DNA of 64,000 nucleotides from an uncultured Tateyamaria sp. (GTDB taxonomy: Bacteria; Pseudomonadota; Alphaproteobacteria; Rhodobacterales; Rhodobacteraceae). Each line of letters opens with the position of its first letter. Within the stretch, counting starts at the first letter, position 1. The notes beneath the pieces are model-generated. The model searched no databases. It was not told the origin of the DNA and saw only the letters and a program-made list of their open reading frames with translations. Positions 1-9,028 of this stretch are shown here, in pieces. The DNA is taken from contig NZ_CANNDN010000001.1 in assembly GCF_947503465.1 (NCBI RefSeq), positions 682,001-746,000 on the forward strand, written 5' to 3'. Made by a program: the position numbers and the translations under genes.

Positions 1-1847
1 GCGTCGACTTCGGCCTGGATCGCCTGTGTGGGCAAATCGGCGGCAATCTCGACGTCCGGCTGGCCGGACTGCTGCAACAACACCGCGTCGCGGACCAGTT
101 GCACCAGGTCCTCGGACTTGCGTTCCGGTTCGGGCATGCGGGCGAATTTTGAAAATTCGTCCACGATGCGGCGCAGATCACCCGTCTGGCGCACGATCAC
201 GTCGGTCATCTGGTCCAGGCTTTCGCTGTCGTCCCCCAGTTTGGGGCTGAACTTGCGCTTGATCCGTTCGGCGCTGAGCTGGATCGGGGTCAGCGGGTTC
301 TTGATCTCGTGCGCGATGCGGCGGGCCACATCACCCCAGGCGGCCATGCGTTGGGCCGATACCAGATCTGTCACGTCATCGAAGGCGACCACATATCCTT
401 CGAGCGTGCCTTCGACGCTGCGGCGGGTTGCCATGCGCACCAGCAGGTTTTCAAGTCGCCCGCCCCGCGTCACCTTCACCTCGCCCGTCGCCACCTCTTG
501 GGGGCTTGCACGCAGCAGGGCGAACAGGGCCGCGAATTCGGGCACAGCCACGGCGAGCGGCACCGCCTCTTTCCCCTCTTGCCAGTTCAGCAGGGTCGCG
601 CCGGAGCGGTTCACAAACGTCACGCGCCCATGCGCGTCCACACCGACAACGCCCGATGTGACGGAACTGAGCACCGAATCGAACAGCCGGCGGCGGCGTT
701 CGATCTGTTCGGTATTGGCCAGAAGCGTCTGGCGCTGGCCCTTCAACTGCTTGGTCATCTGGTTGAAGTAGCGGCCCAGCATGGCGATTTCGTCATCGCC
801 TTCCTCTTCGCGCACCTGAACGTCAAGATCGCCCGCCCCGACCCGCTGCGCCGCCCCGGTGAGACGCCCCACGGGGCCTGACAGGCGTTCGGCAAACCAC
901 AGACCCAGCCAGATCGCCGCCAGGATCAGGATCACCGCAAAGCCGAGATAGAGCAGCCCGAACTGAAACAGCACCGTGCCCCGTTCGCTTTCCAACTGCT
1001 GATACAGGCGCACGGTTTCCTTGGTTTCATCCAGCAGGGACAGAATTTCGCCGTCCACATCGCGGCTGACATAAAGAAAGCGGTCCACATAGCTGGCCAG
1101 CGGCACAAGCGCGCGGAATTCGTTGTTGGGCCAGTCCTGGATCACCAGCCCACCGGTGTCGATGGACTGGCTGATCTGGTCCGCGGAGGGTTTTTCAAAA
1201 TCAAACAGGTAGGACCGGTCGCCCCGGGCGCGAATTTCGCCTGTCCCGTCGATCAGATACGCCTCGCGCAGTCCGCGCTGGACCTGCAATTGTCCCTCTG
1301 TCAGCACCTCGCGGTCGCCCACCGGCTGCGCCCCGCGCACGGTGTCGATATAGCGCGCCAATGCCCGCGCGTCCGTGATCAGATCGCTGCGCTGTTCGGT
1401 CTCGTACGCCTCGGCGGCGGCAAGAGAGGCCCCGACCACGCGGCTGACCCGGTCCGAAAACCACCCTTCGAGGCCGATATTCACGGTCAGACCGGCAAAG
1501 ACGGCCACCGTGACCGTCGGGATCAGGGCCAGCAGGGCAAACACCCCGGTAAGACGCAAATGCAACCGGGAGCCTGCGGATTTGGCCCGGCGCGCCGCGA
1601 TCAGCCGTCCGATTTGCGACAGCACCAGCGCGCCCACCAGCAGGACATAGACCAGGTCGGCCAGCAGGACCAGCCGCAGCGACAGCGCGTTCGCCCCCTG
1701 ATCAAGCGGCCCCAGCACCAGGAACGTCGCCAGCGCCAGCACCGGCCCCAGCAGGACCAGCCCCAGCGTCGCAAAGTTGCGCACACGTCTGCGTCGCCGC
1801 AAACGGCCCAGCGTCATCCACCAGCTGGTGCGTGTTTCGGATGCCAC
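1..1847 (-). CDS. ntrY: NtrY, nitrogen regulation sensor histidine kinase (3' end beyond window)
   Basis: Membrane sensor kinase of the NtrY/NtrX nitrogen-regulation pair. About 615 residues are visible. Four membrane segments (near residues 26-46, 56-77, 97-120, 295-318) flank an extracytoplasmic region of roughly 175 residues. A HAMP linker (about 318-375), a PAS domain (about 390-495) and the HisKA box with RIAHEIKNPLTPIQ (His about 513) follow. The ATPase domain lies off the left edge, so the gene is cut by the window and not visibly broken. I chose the GTG at 1845-1847 because AAAGGG lies eight bases upstream; an in-frame ATG ten codons later (1817) is the alternative. It follows ntrC by about 100 bp on the same strand. 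By analogy with relatives, ntrX should come next outside the window. Confidence 0.95.
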   Translation of the reverse strand, partial: MASETRTSWWMTLGRLRRRRRVRNFATLGLVLLGPVLALATFLVLGPLDQGANALSLRLVLLADLVYVLLVGALVLSQIGRLIAARRAKSAGSRLHLRLTGVFALLALIPTVTVAVFAGLTVNIGLEGWFSDRVSRVVGASLAAAEAYETEQRSDLITDARALARYIDTVRGAQPVGDREVLTEGQLQVQRGLREAYLIDGTGEIRARGDRSYLFDFEKPSADQISQSIDTGGLVIQDWPNNEFRALVPLASYVDRFLYVSRDVDGEILSLLDETKETVRLYQQLESERGTVLFQFGLLYLGFAVILILAAIWLGLWFAERLSGPVGRLTGAAQRVGAGDLDVQVREEEGDDEIAMLGRYFNQMTKQLKGQRQTLLANTEQIERRRRLFDSVLSSVTSGVVGVDAHGRVTFVNRSGATLLNWQEGKEAVPLAVAVPEFAALFALLRASPQEVATGEVKVTRGGRLENLLVRMATRRSVEGTLEGYVVAFDDVTDLVSAQRMAAWGDVARRIAHEIKNPLTPIQLSAERIKRKFSPKLGDDSESLDQMTDVIVRQTGDLRRIVDEFSKFARMPEPERKSEDLVQLVRDAVLLQQSGQPDVEIAADLPTQAIQAEVD

Positions 1848-1947
1848 TCGGTGCGCCCTTTATGATGTGGCACCTTTGGTGCCGTACCGCCATATCCGGT
1901 GATCCGAGGAACACTGCGCCCCATCGGCCACGGGTTGTGTGGCAGTA

Positions 1948-3309
1948 TTACATCAACTTGCGGCGGCGTGTCACCTCAATATCCAGATCTGTGATCTTCT
2001 TGCGCAAAGTATTCCGGTTGATGCCCAGAAGGTCGGCGCATTTCGCCTGATTCCCGCCTGTGGCATCGAGCGCGATTTCGATCAGCGGTGCCTCGACCTC
2101 GCGCAGGATGCGCTGGTAAAGCCCCGGCGGTGGCAGCATATTCCCATGCAGGTCGAAATAGCGCTTGAGATGCCGCGCCACGGAAGCGCCCAGCTTGTCC
2201 GTGTCGCCCGCGCTGCGGATCGGTTCCAGTTCGGGCTGGCTGCCCAGCACCTGTTCCACCTCGGACGCGGTGATTTCGGCGGCCCGGCTGGTCAGCCCAA
2301 GTCGGCGCACCGCGTTTTCCAGTTGCCGCACATTGCCAGGCCAGGAATAGGTGCGGAAAATTTCCGAGGCGGCGTCGGACAGCACACGGCGGGGTTGGCC
2401 CGTCTTTTCGCCCTTGAGCAGGAAGTGATCCGCCAGCAGCGGTATGTCATCGACCCGTTCGCGCAAGGCAGGCACGTTGAGCGTGGCACCGGACAGGCGG
2501 TAATAGAGGTCCTTGCGCACCTGCCCCGCCTCCATCGCGGCTGTCAGGTCGGTTTGCGACGTGGCCAGAAAGCGCGGGACGTATTCGCCGGGCGTGTCCA
2601 TCATGCGCACGATGCGGGCCTGGAGTTCTTCGGGGATGTCGCCGATTTCGTCAATCAGGAGCGTGCCGCCCTTGACCCGTGCAAGCACCCGCGCGGGCCC
2701 TTCGAGGTCCTGCAGTTCGGCGGCGGTGACGGTGACGAAGGGCAATGTGCGGCGGTCGGAAAAGTCGTGGATGGCCCGGGCGATCAGCGACTTGCCCGTG
2801 CCGCTTTCGCCCCAGATCAGCACCGGCAGGTCGGTGTTCATCACCCGCGCCACGACGCGGTAGAGCGCCTGCATGATCGCGGTGCGCCCCACCAGCGGCA
2901 GTTCGTCCGGGCGGTCTGTGTCTTCCTGGCGCGCGGGGGCGTGCGCCTTTTGTTCCAGCGCCTTGGCGGTGCGTTTCATCAGGTCGGGCAGATCGAAGGG
3001 TTTGGGCAGATAGTCGTAGGCCTCGGCCTCGGCCGCCTGGATTGCCGTCATGATCGTGTTTTGCGCACTGATCACGATGACGGGCAGGCCGGGGCGGTCT
3101 TCGGAAATCTTGGGCAGCATTTCGAGCCCGTTGCCATCCGGCATCATCACGTCCGAGATCACGACGTCGCCCTTACCCTCGCCCACCCAGCGCATGAGCG
3201 TGGTGAGCGACGAGGTGGCATGCACCTTGCAGCCCGCCCGCGTGAGCGCCTGGGTCAGAACGGTGCGGATCGTGCGGTCGTCATCGGCGACAAGAACGGT
3301 GCCATCCAT
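1948..3309 (-). CDS. ntrC: NtrC, nitrogen response regulator lacking the GAFTGA loop
   Basis: Response regulator of the NtrB/NtrC system, 453 aa. The receiver domain covers residues 1-120 (acidic DD at 10-11, phospho-acceptor Asp53, Lys103). The AAA+ domain covers about 138-350, with Walker A GESGTGKS at 167-174 and Walker B around [11 protein letters not shown] at 214-224. The C-terminal Fis-type HTH lies near residues 420-445. Between FVTV (191) and Walker B only about 22 residues occur, whereas enteric NtrC has about 45 there including GAFTGA. The sigma54-contacting loop is therefore absent. R. capsulatus NtrC (NifR1) is known to share this loss and to activate sigma70-type polymerase. The start lies three bases downstream of the ntrB stop. 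Confidence 0.97.
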   Translation of the reverse strand: MDGTVLVADDDRTIRTVLTQALTRAGCKVHATSSLTTLMRWVGEGKGDVVISDVMMPDGNGLEMLPKISEDRPGLPVIVISAQNTIMTAIQAAEAEAYDYLPKPFDLPDLMKRTAKALEQKAHAPARQEDTDRPDELPLVGRTAIMQALYRVVARVMNTDLPVLIWGESGTGKSLIARAIHDFSDRRTLPFVTVTAAELQDLEGPARVLARVKGGTLLIDEIGDIPEELQARIVRMMDTPGEYVPRFLATSQTDLTAAMEAGQVRKDLYYRLSGATLNVPALRERVDDIPLLADHFLLKGEKTGQPRRVLSDAASEIFRTYSWPGNVRQLENAVRRLGLTSRAAEITASEVEQVLGSQPELEPIRSAGDTDKLGASVARHLKRYFDLHGNMLPPPGLYQRILREVEAPLIEIALDATGGNQAKCADLLGINRNTLRKKITDLDIEVTRRRKLM

Positions 3310-3312
3310 GTG

Positions 3313-4419
3313 CTAGTCCTCTGGTTGATCTGTGGGGGCGGGGTCGGAATTGACCAGCGCGGATTTGGGCGCGCGGGGCAGTGACAGGCGAAACACGGTC
3401 TTGCCCGGCACGGAGGTGACGGAAATCCAGCCGCCGTGATCCGAGATGATCTTGGATACCAGGGCAAGGCCCAGGCCGGTGCCGTTTTCCTTGCCCGACA
3501 CGAACGGGTCAAAGATGTCGGCAGAGATGGCCTCGGGCAGGCCGGGACCGTCGTCGATGATCTCGATCTGCAGGGGCAGCGACTGGCCCGACCCATCTGC
3601 GCGGCGCAGGCGGTAGGAATGTTCGAAATAGCTGTGCAGGCGGATCGTGCCGCCCGCGTCGCCTGCGGCCTCAGAGGCGTTCTTGACCAGGTTCAACACC
3701 ACCTGAAGCAGTTGGTCCGGGTCGCCGTATGCCAAGGGCAAGGAGGGATCGTAATCCTCGATGATCCGCATGTTCGCGCCAAAGCCCAGCAGCGCCGAGC
3801 GGCGGGCGCGGTCCAGAACGTCGTGGATGTTGACGGGCTTGAGGTCGGGCGGTGACAGGTTTCCGAACTGTTCCACCTGTTCCAGCAATTTGACGATGCG
3901 CCGCCCCTCTTCCACGATCAGGTCGGTCAGTTCCAGATCCTCGGGCTTGAGGTTCATGGACAGCAGCTGTGCCGCACCGGTGATCCCGGCAAGCGGGTTC
4001 TTGATCTCGTGGGCGAGCATCTCGGCCATGCCGATGGCGGACTTGGCCGCGGACTTGACCGAATGGTTCTGCGTCATGCGCCCCGACAATTCGCGGGGCG
4101 AGATCATCAGCACCATGTGATCGGGCGCACCGATCAGCGGCGCGATCTGGAGCGCGCATTGCAGCGGTGCACGCTGGCCGTGGCCCACATCCACATCGTT
4201 CACGAACAACGGCGTGCCGTTCTTGCGCGCCCGCGCCAGGCTGTCCTCGAGCGGGGCGTCCACTGCCAGTTCGTCCCAAAGCGGCATGCCCTTCATCGTC
4301 TTGACCGAGGAATTGAAGAACCCTTCGGCGGCCGAGTTGATGTCGACGATATCGTCGTCAGGGCCGATGATGATGACCGGTACCGGCAGGGAGGCCCAAA
4401 GATCACCTGCACCCGTCAT
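3313..4419 (-). CDS. ntrB: NtrB, nitrogen sensor histidine kinase
   Basis: Cytoplasmic two-component kinase, 368 aa, partner of the adjacent NtrC. The N-terminal PAS domain (residues 8-115) starts with LPVPVIIIGPDDDIVDIN. The H-box EMLAHEIKNPLAGITGAAQ carries the phospho-acceptor His137, and the HATPase domain holds the N-box (LNLVKNASEA) and the G1/G2 glycines (DDGPGL, NGTGLGLALV). No membrane segment is seen, as expected for NtrB, which is controlled by PII proteins in related bacteria. The ATG at 4417-4419 overlaps the dusB stop as ATGA, which decides the start and argues for translational coupling. An open frame continues further upstream but only as a shadow of dusB. Confidence 0.97.
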   Translation of the reverse strand: MTGAGDLWASLPVPVIIIGPDDDIVDINSAAEGFFNSSVKTMKGMPLWDELAVDAPLEDSLARARKNGTPLFVNDVDVGHGQRAPLQCALQIAPLIGAPDHMVLMISPRELSGRMTQNHSVKSAAKSAIGMAEMLAHEIKNPLAGITGAAQLLSMNLKPEDLELTDLIVEEGRRIVKLLEQVEQFGNLSPPDLKPVNIHDVLDRARRSALLGFGANMRIIEDYDPSLPLAYGDPDQLLQVVLNLVKNASEAAGDAGGTIRLHSYFEHSYRLRRADGSGQSLPLQIEIIDDGPGLPEAISADIFDPFVSGKENGTGLGLALVSKIISDHGGWISVTSVPGKTVFRLSLPRAPKSALVNSDPAPTDQPED

Positions 4420-5396
4420 GCCGCCGCCACCCCCGTTTCGGGGCAGAGCGCGCGCGGCAGCAGGTCCATCGTGGCCTTGGGTGTCTTGGCGGTCAGCACG
4501 GCGCGGCGCATGTCCGTGGGCGTGCCTGCGGTATCCATGAACCATCCCAGATGCTTGCGCGCCACGCGCAGGCCCAAAAGATTACCATAGAAGTCCAGCA
4601 TGGCGGCGTAATGATCCATGACCATCGCCGCAAATGCGGCCCCCTTGGGCACCTGTGGCGCGGGCGTGCCGAACAGCGCGTGCGCCACCTGGGCCAGCAG
4701 CCATGGCTTGCCCTGTGCGCCGCGCCCGATCATCACACCTTGCGCGCCCGAAAGATCAAGTGCCTGACGCGCGGTGGCCGCGTCGACGATGTCCCCATTG
4801 GCGATGACGGGAATGTCCACCGCATCAACGACAGTGCGGATCGCGGCCCAATCGGCGCAGCCCTTGTAGAACTGGCAACGGGTGCGTCCGTGAATCACGA
4901 TCTGGCGAATGCCCGCCGCTTCGGCGCGCGTCGCGATGTCCGGCGCGTTCATCATCGCGTCATCCCACCCCAACCGGGTCTTGAGCGTCACGGGGATGTC
5001 GACCGCATTCACCACCGCCTCGATCAGGGTCAGCGCGTGATCTGGGTCCCGCATGAGCGCCGAACCGGAATAGCCGTTGACCACCTTCTTTGCCGGGCAC
5101 CCCATATTGATGTCGATGACCTTGGCACCCTGCCCCGCAACCATTTTGGCCGCTTCGGCCATTGGCGCCGCTTCGCGCCCTGCAAGCTGCACGGCGGTGC
5201 CGTCCGCCCCCAAGCCCAGTTCCGCCTTTTCGCGGCTGCCCGGTCGGGCATTCAGCATATCGTGGCTGGCCACCATTTCGGACACAACCATGCCGGCCCC
5301 GAACCGCGCCACGAGGCTGCGGAAAGGCAAGTCGGTGATTCCGGCCATCGGGGCCAGCATCACGGGGGCTGTCATGTCGAGGGGGCCTACGGCCAT
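4416..5396 (-). CDS. dusB: tRNA-dihydrouridine synthase DusB (NifR3)
   Basis: Flavoenzyme that reduces uridine to dihydrouridine in the tRNA D-loop; about 326 aa. Seen motifs are the FMN-barrel start APVMLAPMAGITDLPFRS, the catalytic cysteine in DINMGCPAKKV (Cys100), and the phosphate-binding GVMIGRGAQGKPWL near the C-terminal third. Its place in front of ntrB-ntrC matches the classical nifR3-nifR2-nifR1 operon of Rhodobacter, so it is probably the first gene of the ntr transcript. The start is uncertain: the ATG at 5396 fits the family, but no convincing ribosome site precedes it. A further in-frame ATG lies at 5375, and the frame stays open upstream to 5465. Confidence 0.95.
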   Translation of the reverse strand: MAVGPLDMTAPVMLAPMAGITDLPFRSLVARFGAGMVVSEMVASHDMLNARPGSREKAELGLGADGTAVQLAGREAAPMAEAAKMVAGQGAKVIDINMGCPAKKVVNGYSGSALMRDPDHALTLIEAVVNAVDIPVTLKTRLGWDDAMMNAPDIATRAEAAGIRQIVIHGRTRCQFYKGCADWAAIRTVVDAVDIPVIANGDIVDAATARQALDLSGAQGVMIGRGAQGKPWLLAQVAHALFGTPAPQVPKGAAFAAMVMDHYAAMLDFYGNLLGLRVARKHLGWFMDTAGTPTDMRRAVLTAKTPKATMDLLPRALCPETGVAAA

Positions 5397-5579
5397 AAGG
5401 GTGTGCCTAATCCTTGTGCGTCGCTCTGTGCTACTGCAATCCTTGCGTTTTCTCAATTGTCTCAAGTCTGTTTACGGGGCAACTCGCATGCGATTGCCTA
5501 AATTTTAATCACTCCCCAGCCCCATGGACAGGTCGCCGCAGAGCCCCTAGAGATCAGGCATGATGCAGGAGCACGTCAA

Positions 5580-6245
5580 ATGACCGCCGCCGCTGCCGTG
5601 ATCGTGGCGGCCGGACGCGGGGTACGCGCGGGCGGTGATGCGCCCAAGCAGTGGCAGATGCTGGCGGGCGCTCCGGTGTTGGCCCGCACGGTGCACGCCT
5701 TTGCCGCCCATCCCGAGATCGGCCAGGTCGTGCTGGTGGTGCACACGGATGACGTGACCCGCATCAAGGACGATGTCCGGGAACAGGTCACCATCGTCAC
5801 CGGCGGCGCTGACAGGGCCGCGTCCGTGCGCTGCGGACTGGATGCCGTGGACGGGGCCGATACCGTCCTGATCCACGATGTCGCCCGCCCCCTGGTGACG
5901 GCACAGACCATTTCGGCCGTTTTGGCCGCGCTGACAACATCCGCCGGGGCCGCCCCCGCCCTGGCCGTCACCGATGCGTTGTGGACCGGAGCGGATGGTC
6001 GGGTGACCGGGACCAAGGACCGTGCCGGGCTGTTTCGGGCGCAGACGCCACAAGGCTTTGACCTGGAGGCCATTCGCGCGGCCCATGCGGCCCATCCCGG
6101 CGGAGCCGCCGACGATGTCGAGGTTGCGCGTGCCCACGGGCTGGCGGTTGCCATCGTGCCCGGAGACGAAGACAATCTGAAAATCACCCTGCTCGCCGAT
6201 TTCGCACGGGCCGAACGGATATTGCGAGGACGCGATGGACATTAG
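5580..6245 (+). CDS. ispD: 2-C-methyl-D-erythritol 4-phosphate cytidylyltransferase
   Basis: Third step of the MEP isoprenoid pathway: CTP plus methylerythritol 4-phosphate gives CDP-methylerythritol. 221 aa, cytosolic. The nucleotide-binding signature [16 protein letters not shown] is at residues 10-25, and [19 protein letters not shown] and [10 protein letters not shown] are the usual conserved blocks. AGGAG eight bases before the ATG supports the start. It overlaps ispF by 11 bases. ispD-ispF-pgpA-cinA are chained by overlaps and look like one transcript, divergent from dusB. Confidence 0.97.
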   Translation: MTAAAAVIVAAGRGVRAGGDAPKQWQMLAGAPVLARTVHAFAAHPEIGQVVLVVHTDDVTRIKDDVREQVTIVTGGADRAASVRCGLDAVDGADTVLIHDVARPLVTAQTISAVLAALTTSAGAAPALAVTDALWTGADGRVTGTKDRAGLFRAQTPQGFDLEAIRAAHAAHPGGAADDVEVARAHGLAVAIVPGDEDNLKITLLADFARAERILRGRDGH

Positions 6246-6714
6246 ACTGGGCAACGGGTTTGACGTGCACGCCTTTGGCCCCGGCGATCACGTCACCCTG
6301 TGTGGCGTGGACGTGCCGCATGACCGCGGTCTGGTCGGCCATTCGGATGCCGATGTGGGCATGCACACGGTCACGGACGCGATTTACGGCGCGCTGGCCC
6401 GTGGTGACATCGGTCAGCATTTTCCGCCTTCGGACCCGCAGTGGAAAGGCGCGGCCAGCGATATCTTTCTGCGGCATGCGGTGGCACTGGCCCGTGACAT
6501 GGGGTTCGAGATATCGAACGTGGACTGCACGCTGATCTGCGAAGAGCCGAAGATTGGCCCCCATGCCGCCCAGATGCGCAGCGTCCTGGCCGACATCATG
6601 GGGCTGGAGGCCGACCGCGTATCCGTCAAGGCCACCACGTCCGAACGGCTGGGGTTCGCGGGCCGGGGCGAGGGCATCGCCTGCATCGCCACAGCGGCGT
6701 TGAGCAAGCCATGA
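6235..6714 (+). CDS. ispF: 2-C-methyl-D-erythritol 2,4-cyclodiphosphate synthase
   Basis: Converts CDP-methylerythritol 2-phosphate to the cyclodiphosphate in the MEP pathway; 159 aa, a trimeric zinc enzyme in the known family. GFDVHAF at residues 8-14 supplies the Asp and His zinc ligands, and the third ligand is the His of MHTVTDA (about residue 44). [19 protein letters not shown] near the C-terminus is the standard signature. The start overlaps the end of ispD and the TGA overlaps pgpA as ATGA. In some bacteria ispD and ispF are fused; here they are separate but overlapping. Confidence 0.97.
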   Translation: MDIRLGNGFDVHAFGPGDHVTLCGVDVPHDRGLVGHSDADVGMHTVTDAIYGALARGDIGQHFPPSDPQWKGAASDIFLRHAVALARDMGFEISNVDCTLICEEPKIGPHAAQMRSVLADIMGLEADRVSVKATTSERLGFAGRGEGIACIATAALSKP

Positions 6715-7205
6715 TCGCCCGGATTTTAGGCACAGTCTGTTTTGTCGGCTATTTGCGCCCGGCACCGGGGACCTGGGGGTCATTGGTGGCATTGCCGCTG
6801 GGCTGGGCCCTGCACCAGTGGGGGGGCTTTCCGCTGCTGATCGTCGCGGCGGCCGTCTATTTCGGTGCCGCGTGGTGGGCGACGGCGCGCATGACGGCAG
6901 GCGGCGCGGATCACGACCCGTCCGAGATAGTCGCAGACGAGGTTGTGGGCCAGTGGATTGCCCTGGCCCCCCTCAGCTATGCCGCGTGGGATCGGGGCCT
7001 GGACATTCTTGTGATGTGGCCCGGTTGGATCGCGGCCTTTGTCCTCTTTCGCCTGTTCGACATCTGGAAGCCGTGGCTTGTGGGCTGGGCGGACCGGCGC
7101 GGTGATCCGCTGGGCGTGATGCTGGATGACGTGATTGCCGGGGTGTTTGCCGCTGTCGGCGTGCTGGCGCTGGCCGCGCTGGCGCATGGGGTGGTGTTAA
7201 GGTGA
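6711..7205 (+). CDS. pgpA: Phosphatidylglycerophosphatase A
   Basis: Inner-membrane phosphatase that removes phosphate from phosphatidylglycerophosphate to give phosphatidylglycerol. 164 aa. Family blocks are all present: [10 protein letters not shown] (residues 16-25), [27 protein letters not shown] and [10 protein letters not shown]. Hydrophobic segments cover about 38-56, 100-115 and 138-160. The ATG overlaps the ispF TGA, and its own TGA overlaps the GTG of the next gene, so translational coupling is likely. No unusual features. Confidence 0.95.
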   Translation: MIARILGTVCFVGYLRPAPGTWGSLVALPLGWALHQWGGFPLLIVAAAVYFGAAWWATARMTAGGADHDPSEIVADEVVGQWIALAPLSYAAWDRGLDILVMWPGWIAAFVLFRLFDIWKPWLVGWADRRGDPLGVMLDDVIAGVFAAVGVLALAALAHGVVLR

Positions 7206-7675
7206 GCCTTGCGTCGGAAGTCCTTGATTTGGCAAAGGATCGTGGCGTCATGATTGCCACAGCCGAAAGCTGCACGGGCGGGATGGTGGCGGCGGCGTTG
7301 ACCGACATCCCCGGCTCTTCCGCCGTGGTTGACCGGGGGTTTGTGACTTACACCAACGCGGCCAAATCAGAGATGCTGGGCGTGTCTTCGGCGGCACTGG
7401 ACGCACATGGCGCAGTTAGCGAAGAGGTCGCGGCAGAGATGGCCACGGGCGCGTTGGCCCACGCCCATGCCCAGATCGCCGTGTCCATCACCGGCATTGC
7501 CGGTCCGGGCGGGTCCGACCACAAGCCCGAAGGCCGCGTCTGTTTCGGGATCGCAACCCCGCACGGCACGCGGGCCGAGACGGTGGAGTTCGGCGCCCTG
7601 GGACGGGACAGGGTGCGGGCGGCGGCGCGGGATCACGCGCTGAACCTGTTGAAACAGGCGCTGCACGGCCCCTAG
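7202..7675 (+). CDS. CinA-family nicotinamide-nucleotide amidohydrolase (PncC-like)
   Basis: Stand-alone CinA C-terminal domain, 157 aa. In characterised relatives (PncC) this domain deamidates NMN to nicotinate mononucleotide. Recognised by ATAESCTGGMVAAALTDIPGSS near residue 19, the GFVTYTNAAKSEMLGV block and SITGIAGPGGS. The GTG start overlaps the pgpA stop as GTGA. Fourth and last gene of the ispD operon. The N-terminal ADP-ribose pyrophosphatase domain of longer CinA proteins is absent, which is common for this subgroup. Confidence 0.9.
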   Translation: MSLASEVLDLAKDRGVMIATAESCTGGMVAAALTDIPGSSAVVDRGFVTYTNAAKSEMLGVSSAALDAHGAVSEEVAAEMATGALAHAHAQIAVSITGIAGPGGSDHKPEGRVCFGIATPHGTRAETVEFGALGRDRVRAAARDHALNLLKQALHGP

Positions 7676-7730
7676 CGAACGCTTTTCAGTGCGCTGCTTT
7701 TTTGTGCGATGCGCGGATGATTGCGCCTAA

Positions 7731-7777
7731 TTTTACATCATTCCGTAAAACGCCTCTCATTTTGGCACCTCTGGGGC
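7731..7777 (+). promoter_or_regulatory. amtB leader: inverted repeat and sigma54-like element
   Basis: The 171-base gap before amtB holds TTTTAC-N8-GTAAAA (7731-7750), a perfect inverted repeat. It is followed by TTGGCACCTCTGGGGCGC (from 7762), whose GG (7764-7765) and GC (7776-7777) doublets are ten bases apart, as in sigma54 promoters. The -12 part is GGGC rather than TTGC. Because the resident NtrC lacks the sigma54-contact loop, this may be chance, and the inverted repeat could equally be an activator site. Neither is verified. Confidence 0.3.
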
Positions 7778-7846
7778 GCTCCGCCTCTTTTTTCCGCATG
7801 TCCTGTCCGTCAAAGCCCCCGCACACAAAAAATTCCGGAGGGGACA

Positions 7847-9028
7847 ATGAACGGAGCCGATACAGCCTGGATCATCGTGGCAACCGCCTTGGTGCTGCTG
7901 ATGACATTGCCGGGCCTTGCGCTGTTTTACGGGGGCCTTGTGCGCGCCCGCAACGTGCTGAGCGTTTTCATGCACTGCTATGCCATCGCGTGCCTAATGA
8001 GCATCCTGTGGTTTGTGGCGGGCTATTCCATCGCATTTGGCGGCGGCGGCACGGGCTATTGGGGCGGGCTGGACAAGCTGCTGCTCAGCGGCGTGACGGC
8101 GGACAGCCTGGCGGGCACCCTGCCCGAGGTGCTGTTCTTTGCCTTTCAGATGACGTTCGCCATCATCACGCCGGCACTGATCGTGGGCGCCTATGTGGAG
8201 CGTATCGGCTTTGGCTTTGTCCTGCTGTTCTCGGCCCTTTGGATGCTGTTGTGCTATGCGCCGGTGGTGCATTGGGTCTGGGGCGGCGGTATGCTGGCCG
8301 ATGGCGGCATCTTTGGCGACACAGGTGTGCGCGACTTTGCGGGGGGCATCGTGGTGCATGAGACGGCCGGTATTGCCGCGCTGATCCTGGCCGTGTTCCT
8401 GGGCGCGCGGCGCAATCAGACGACACCGCCACACAATCCCGGCATGGTGATGATGGGTGCGGCGCTGCTGTGGGTCGGCTGGTTCGGCTTTAATGGTGGA
8501 TCGCAACTGGCCGCCGATGGGGGTGCTGCCATGGCGCTGACCGTCACGCATATCTCTGCTGCAACCGCATCCCTGAGCTGGGCGCTGTGGGAACGGATCA
8601 AGTTCGGCAAGGCATCGCTTGTGGGCATGGTCACAGGCACCATTGCGGGCCTTGCCTCGATCACCCCGGCCAGCGGCTTTGTCGGCCCGGTCGAGGCGCT
8701 GATCATCGGCGCGGTTGCCGGTGTCCTATGCCAAGAAGCGGTTACGTTGATCCGCAACACGCTCAAGATTGACGACACGCTGGATGTCTTCGCGGTGCAC
8801 GGGGTCGGCGGCATCTTTGGCACGATCATGATCGCGGCCTTTGGCGCTGGCAGCTGGGCGGCACAGCTTGGGTCGCTGGTGATTGTCGCTGTCTTCACCG
8901 TGGTGGTGACCGTGGTGCTGATCCTTGTGGTGCGGATCATCACGCCGCTGCGCGTGGATGAAGAGACCGAGGTGAACGGCCTTGATCTGGCTGTGCATGG
9001 CGAACGTGCCTACGACGTCAGCAGCTGA
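7847..9028 (+). CDS. amtB: Ammonium transporter AmtB
   Basis: Integral-membrane ammonium channel of the Amt/Rh family, 393 aa, about 11 membrane segments. The start MNGADTAWIIVATALVLLMT is preceded by GGAGGGG, a strong ribosome site. The twin pore histidines are visible in VVHETAGIAAL and in DVFAVHGVGGIFG, together with GLALFYGGLVR and the WVGWFGFNGGS block. No glnK (PII) gene is adjacent, although amtB-glnK pairing is common. The ntr genes lie less than 3 kb away on the other strand. Its last 19 bases overlap the end of the convergent PrpD-family gene. Confidence 0.96.
   Translation: MNGADTAWIIVATALVLLMTLPGLALFYGGLVRARNVLSVFMHCYAIACLMSILWFVAGYSIAFGGGGTGYWGGLDKLLLSGVTADSLAGTLPEVLFFAFQMTFAIITPALIVGAYVERIGFGFVLLFSALWMLLCYAPVVHWVWGGGMLADGGIFGDTGVRDFAGGIVVHETAGIAALILAVFLGARRNQTTPPHNPGMVMMGAALLWVGWFGFNGGSQLAADGGAAMALTVTHISAATASLSWALWERIKFGKASLVGMVTGTIAGLASITPASGFVGPVEALIIGAVAGVLCQEAVTLIRNTLKIDDTLDVFAVHGVGGIFGTIMIAAFGAGSWAAQLGSLVIVAVFTVVVTVVLILVVRIITPLRVDEETEVNGLDLAVHGERAYDVSS

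Noticed and set aside
1939-3384. 481-codon plus-strand frame opposite ntrC
   Set aside because: Shadow of ntrC in GC-rich DNA: no domain, no ribosome site, no partner.
7762-7779. A true sigma54 promoter of amtB
   Set aside because: GG and GC are correctly spaced, but -12 is GGGC rather than TTGC and the local NtrC lacks the sigma54 contact loop. Kept only as a low-confidence element.
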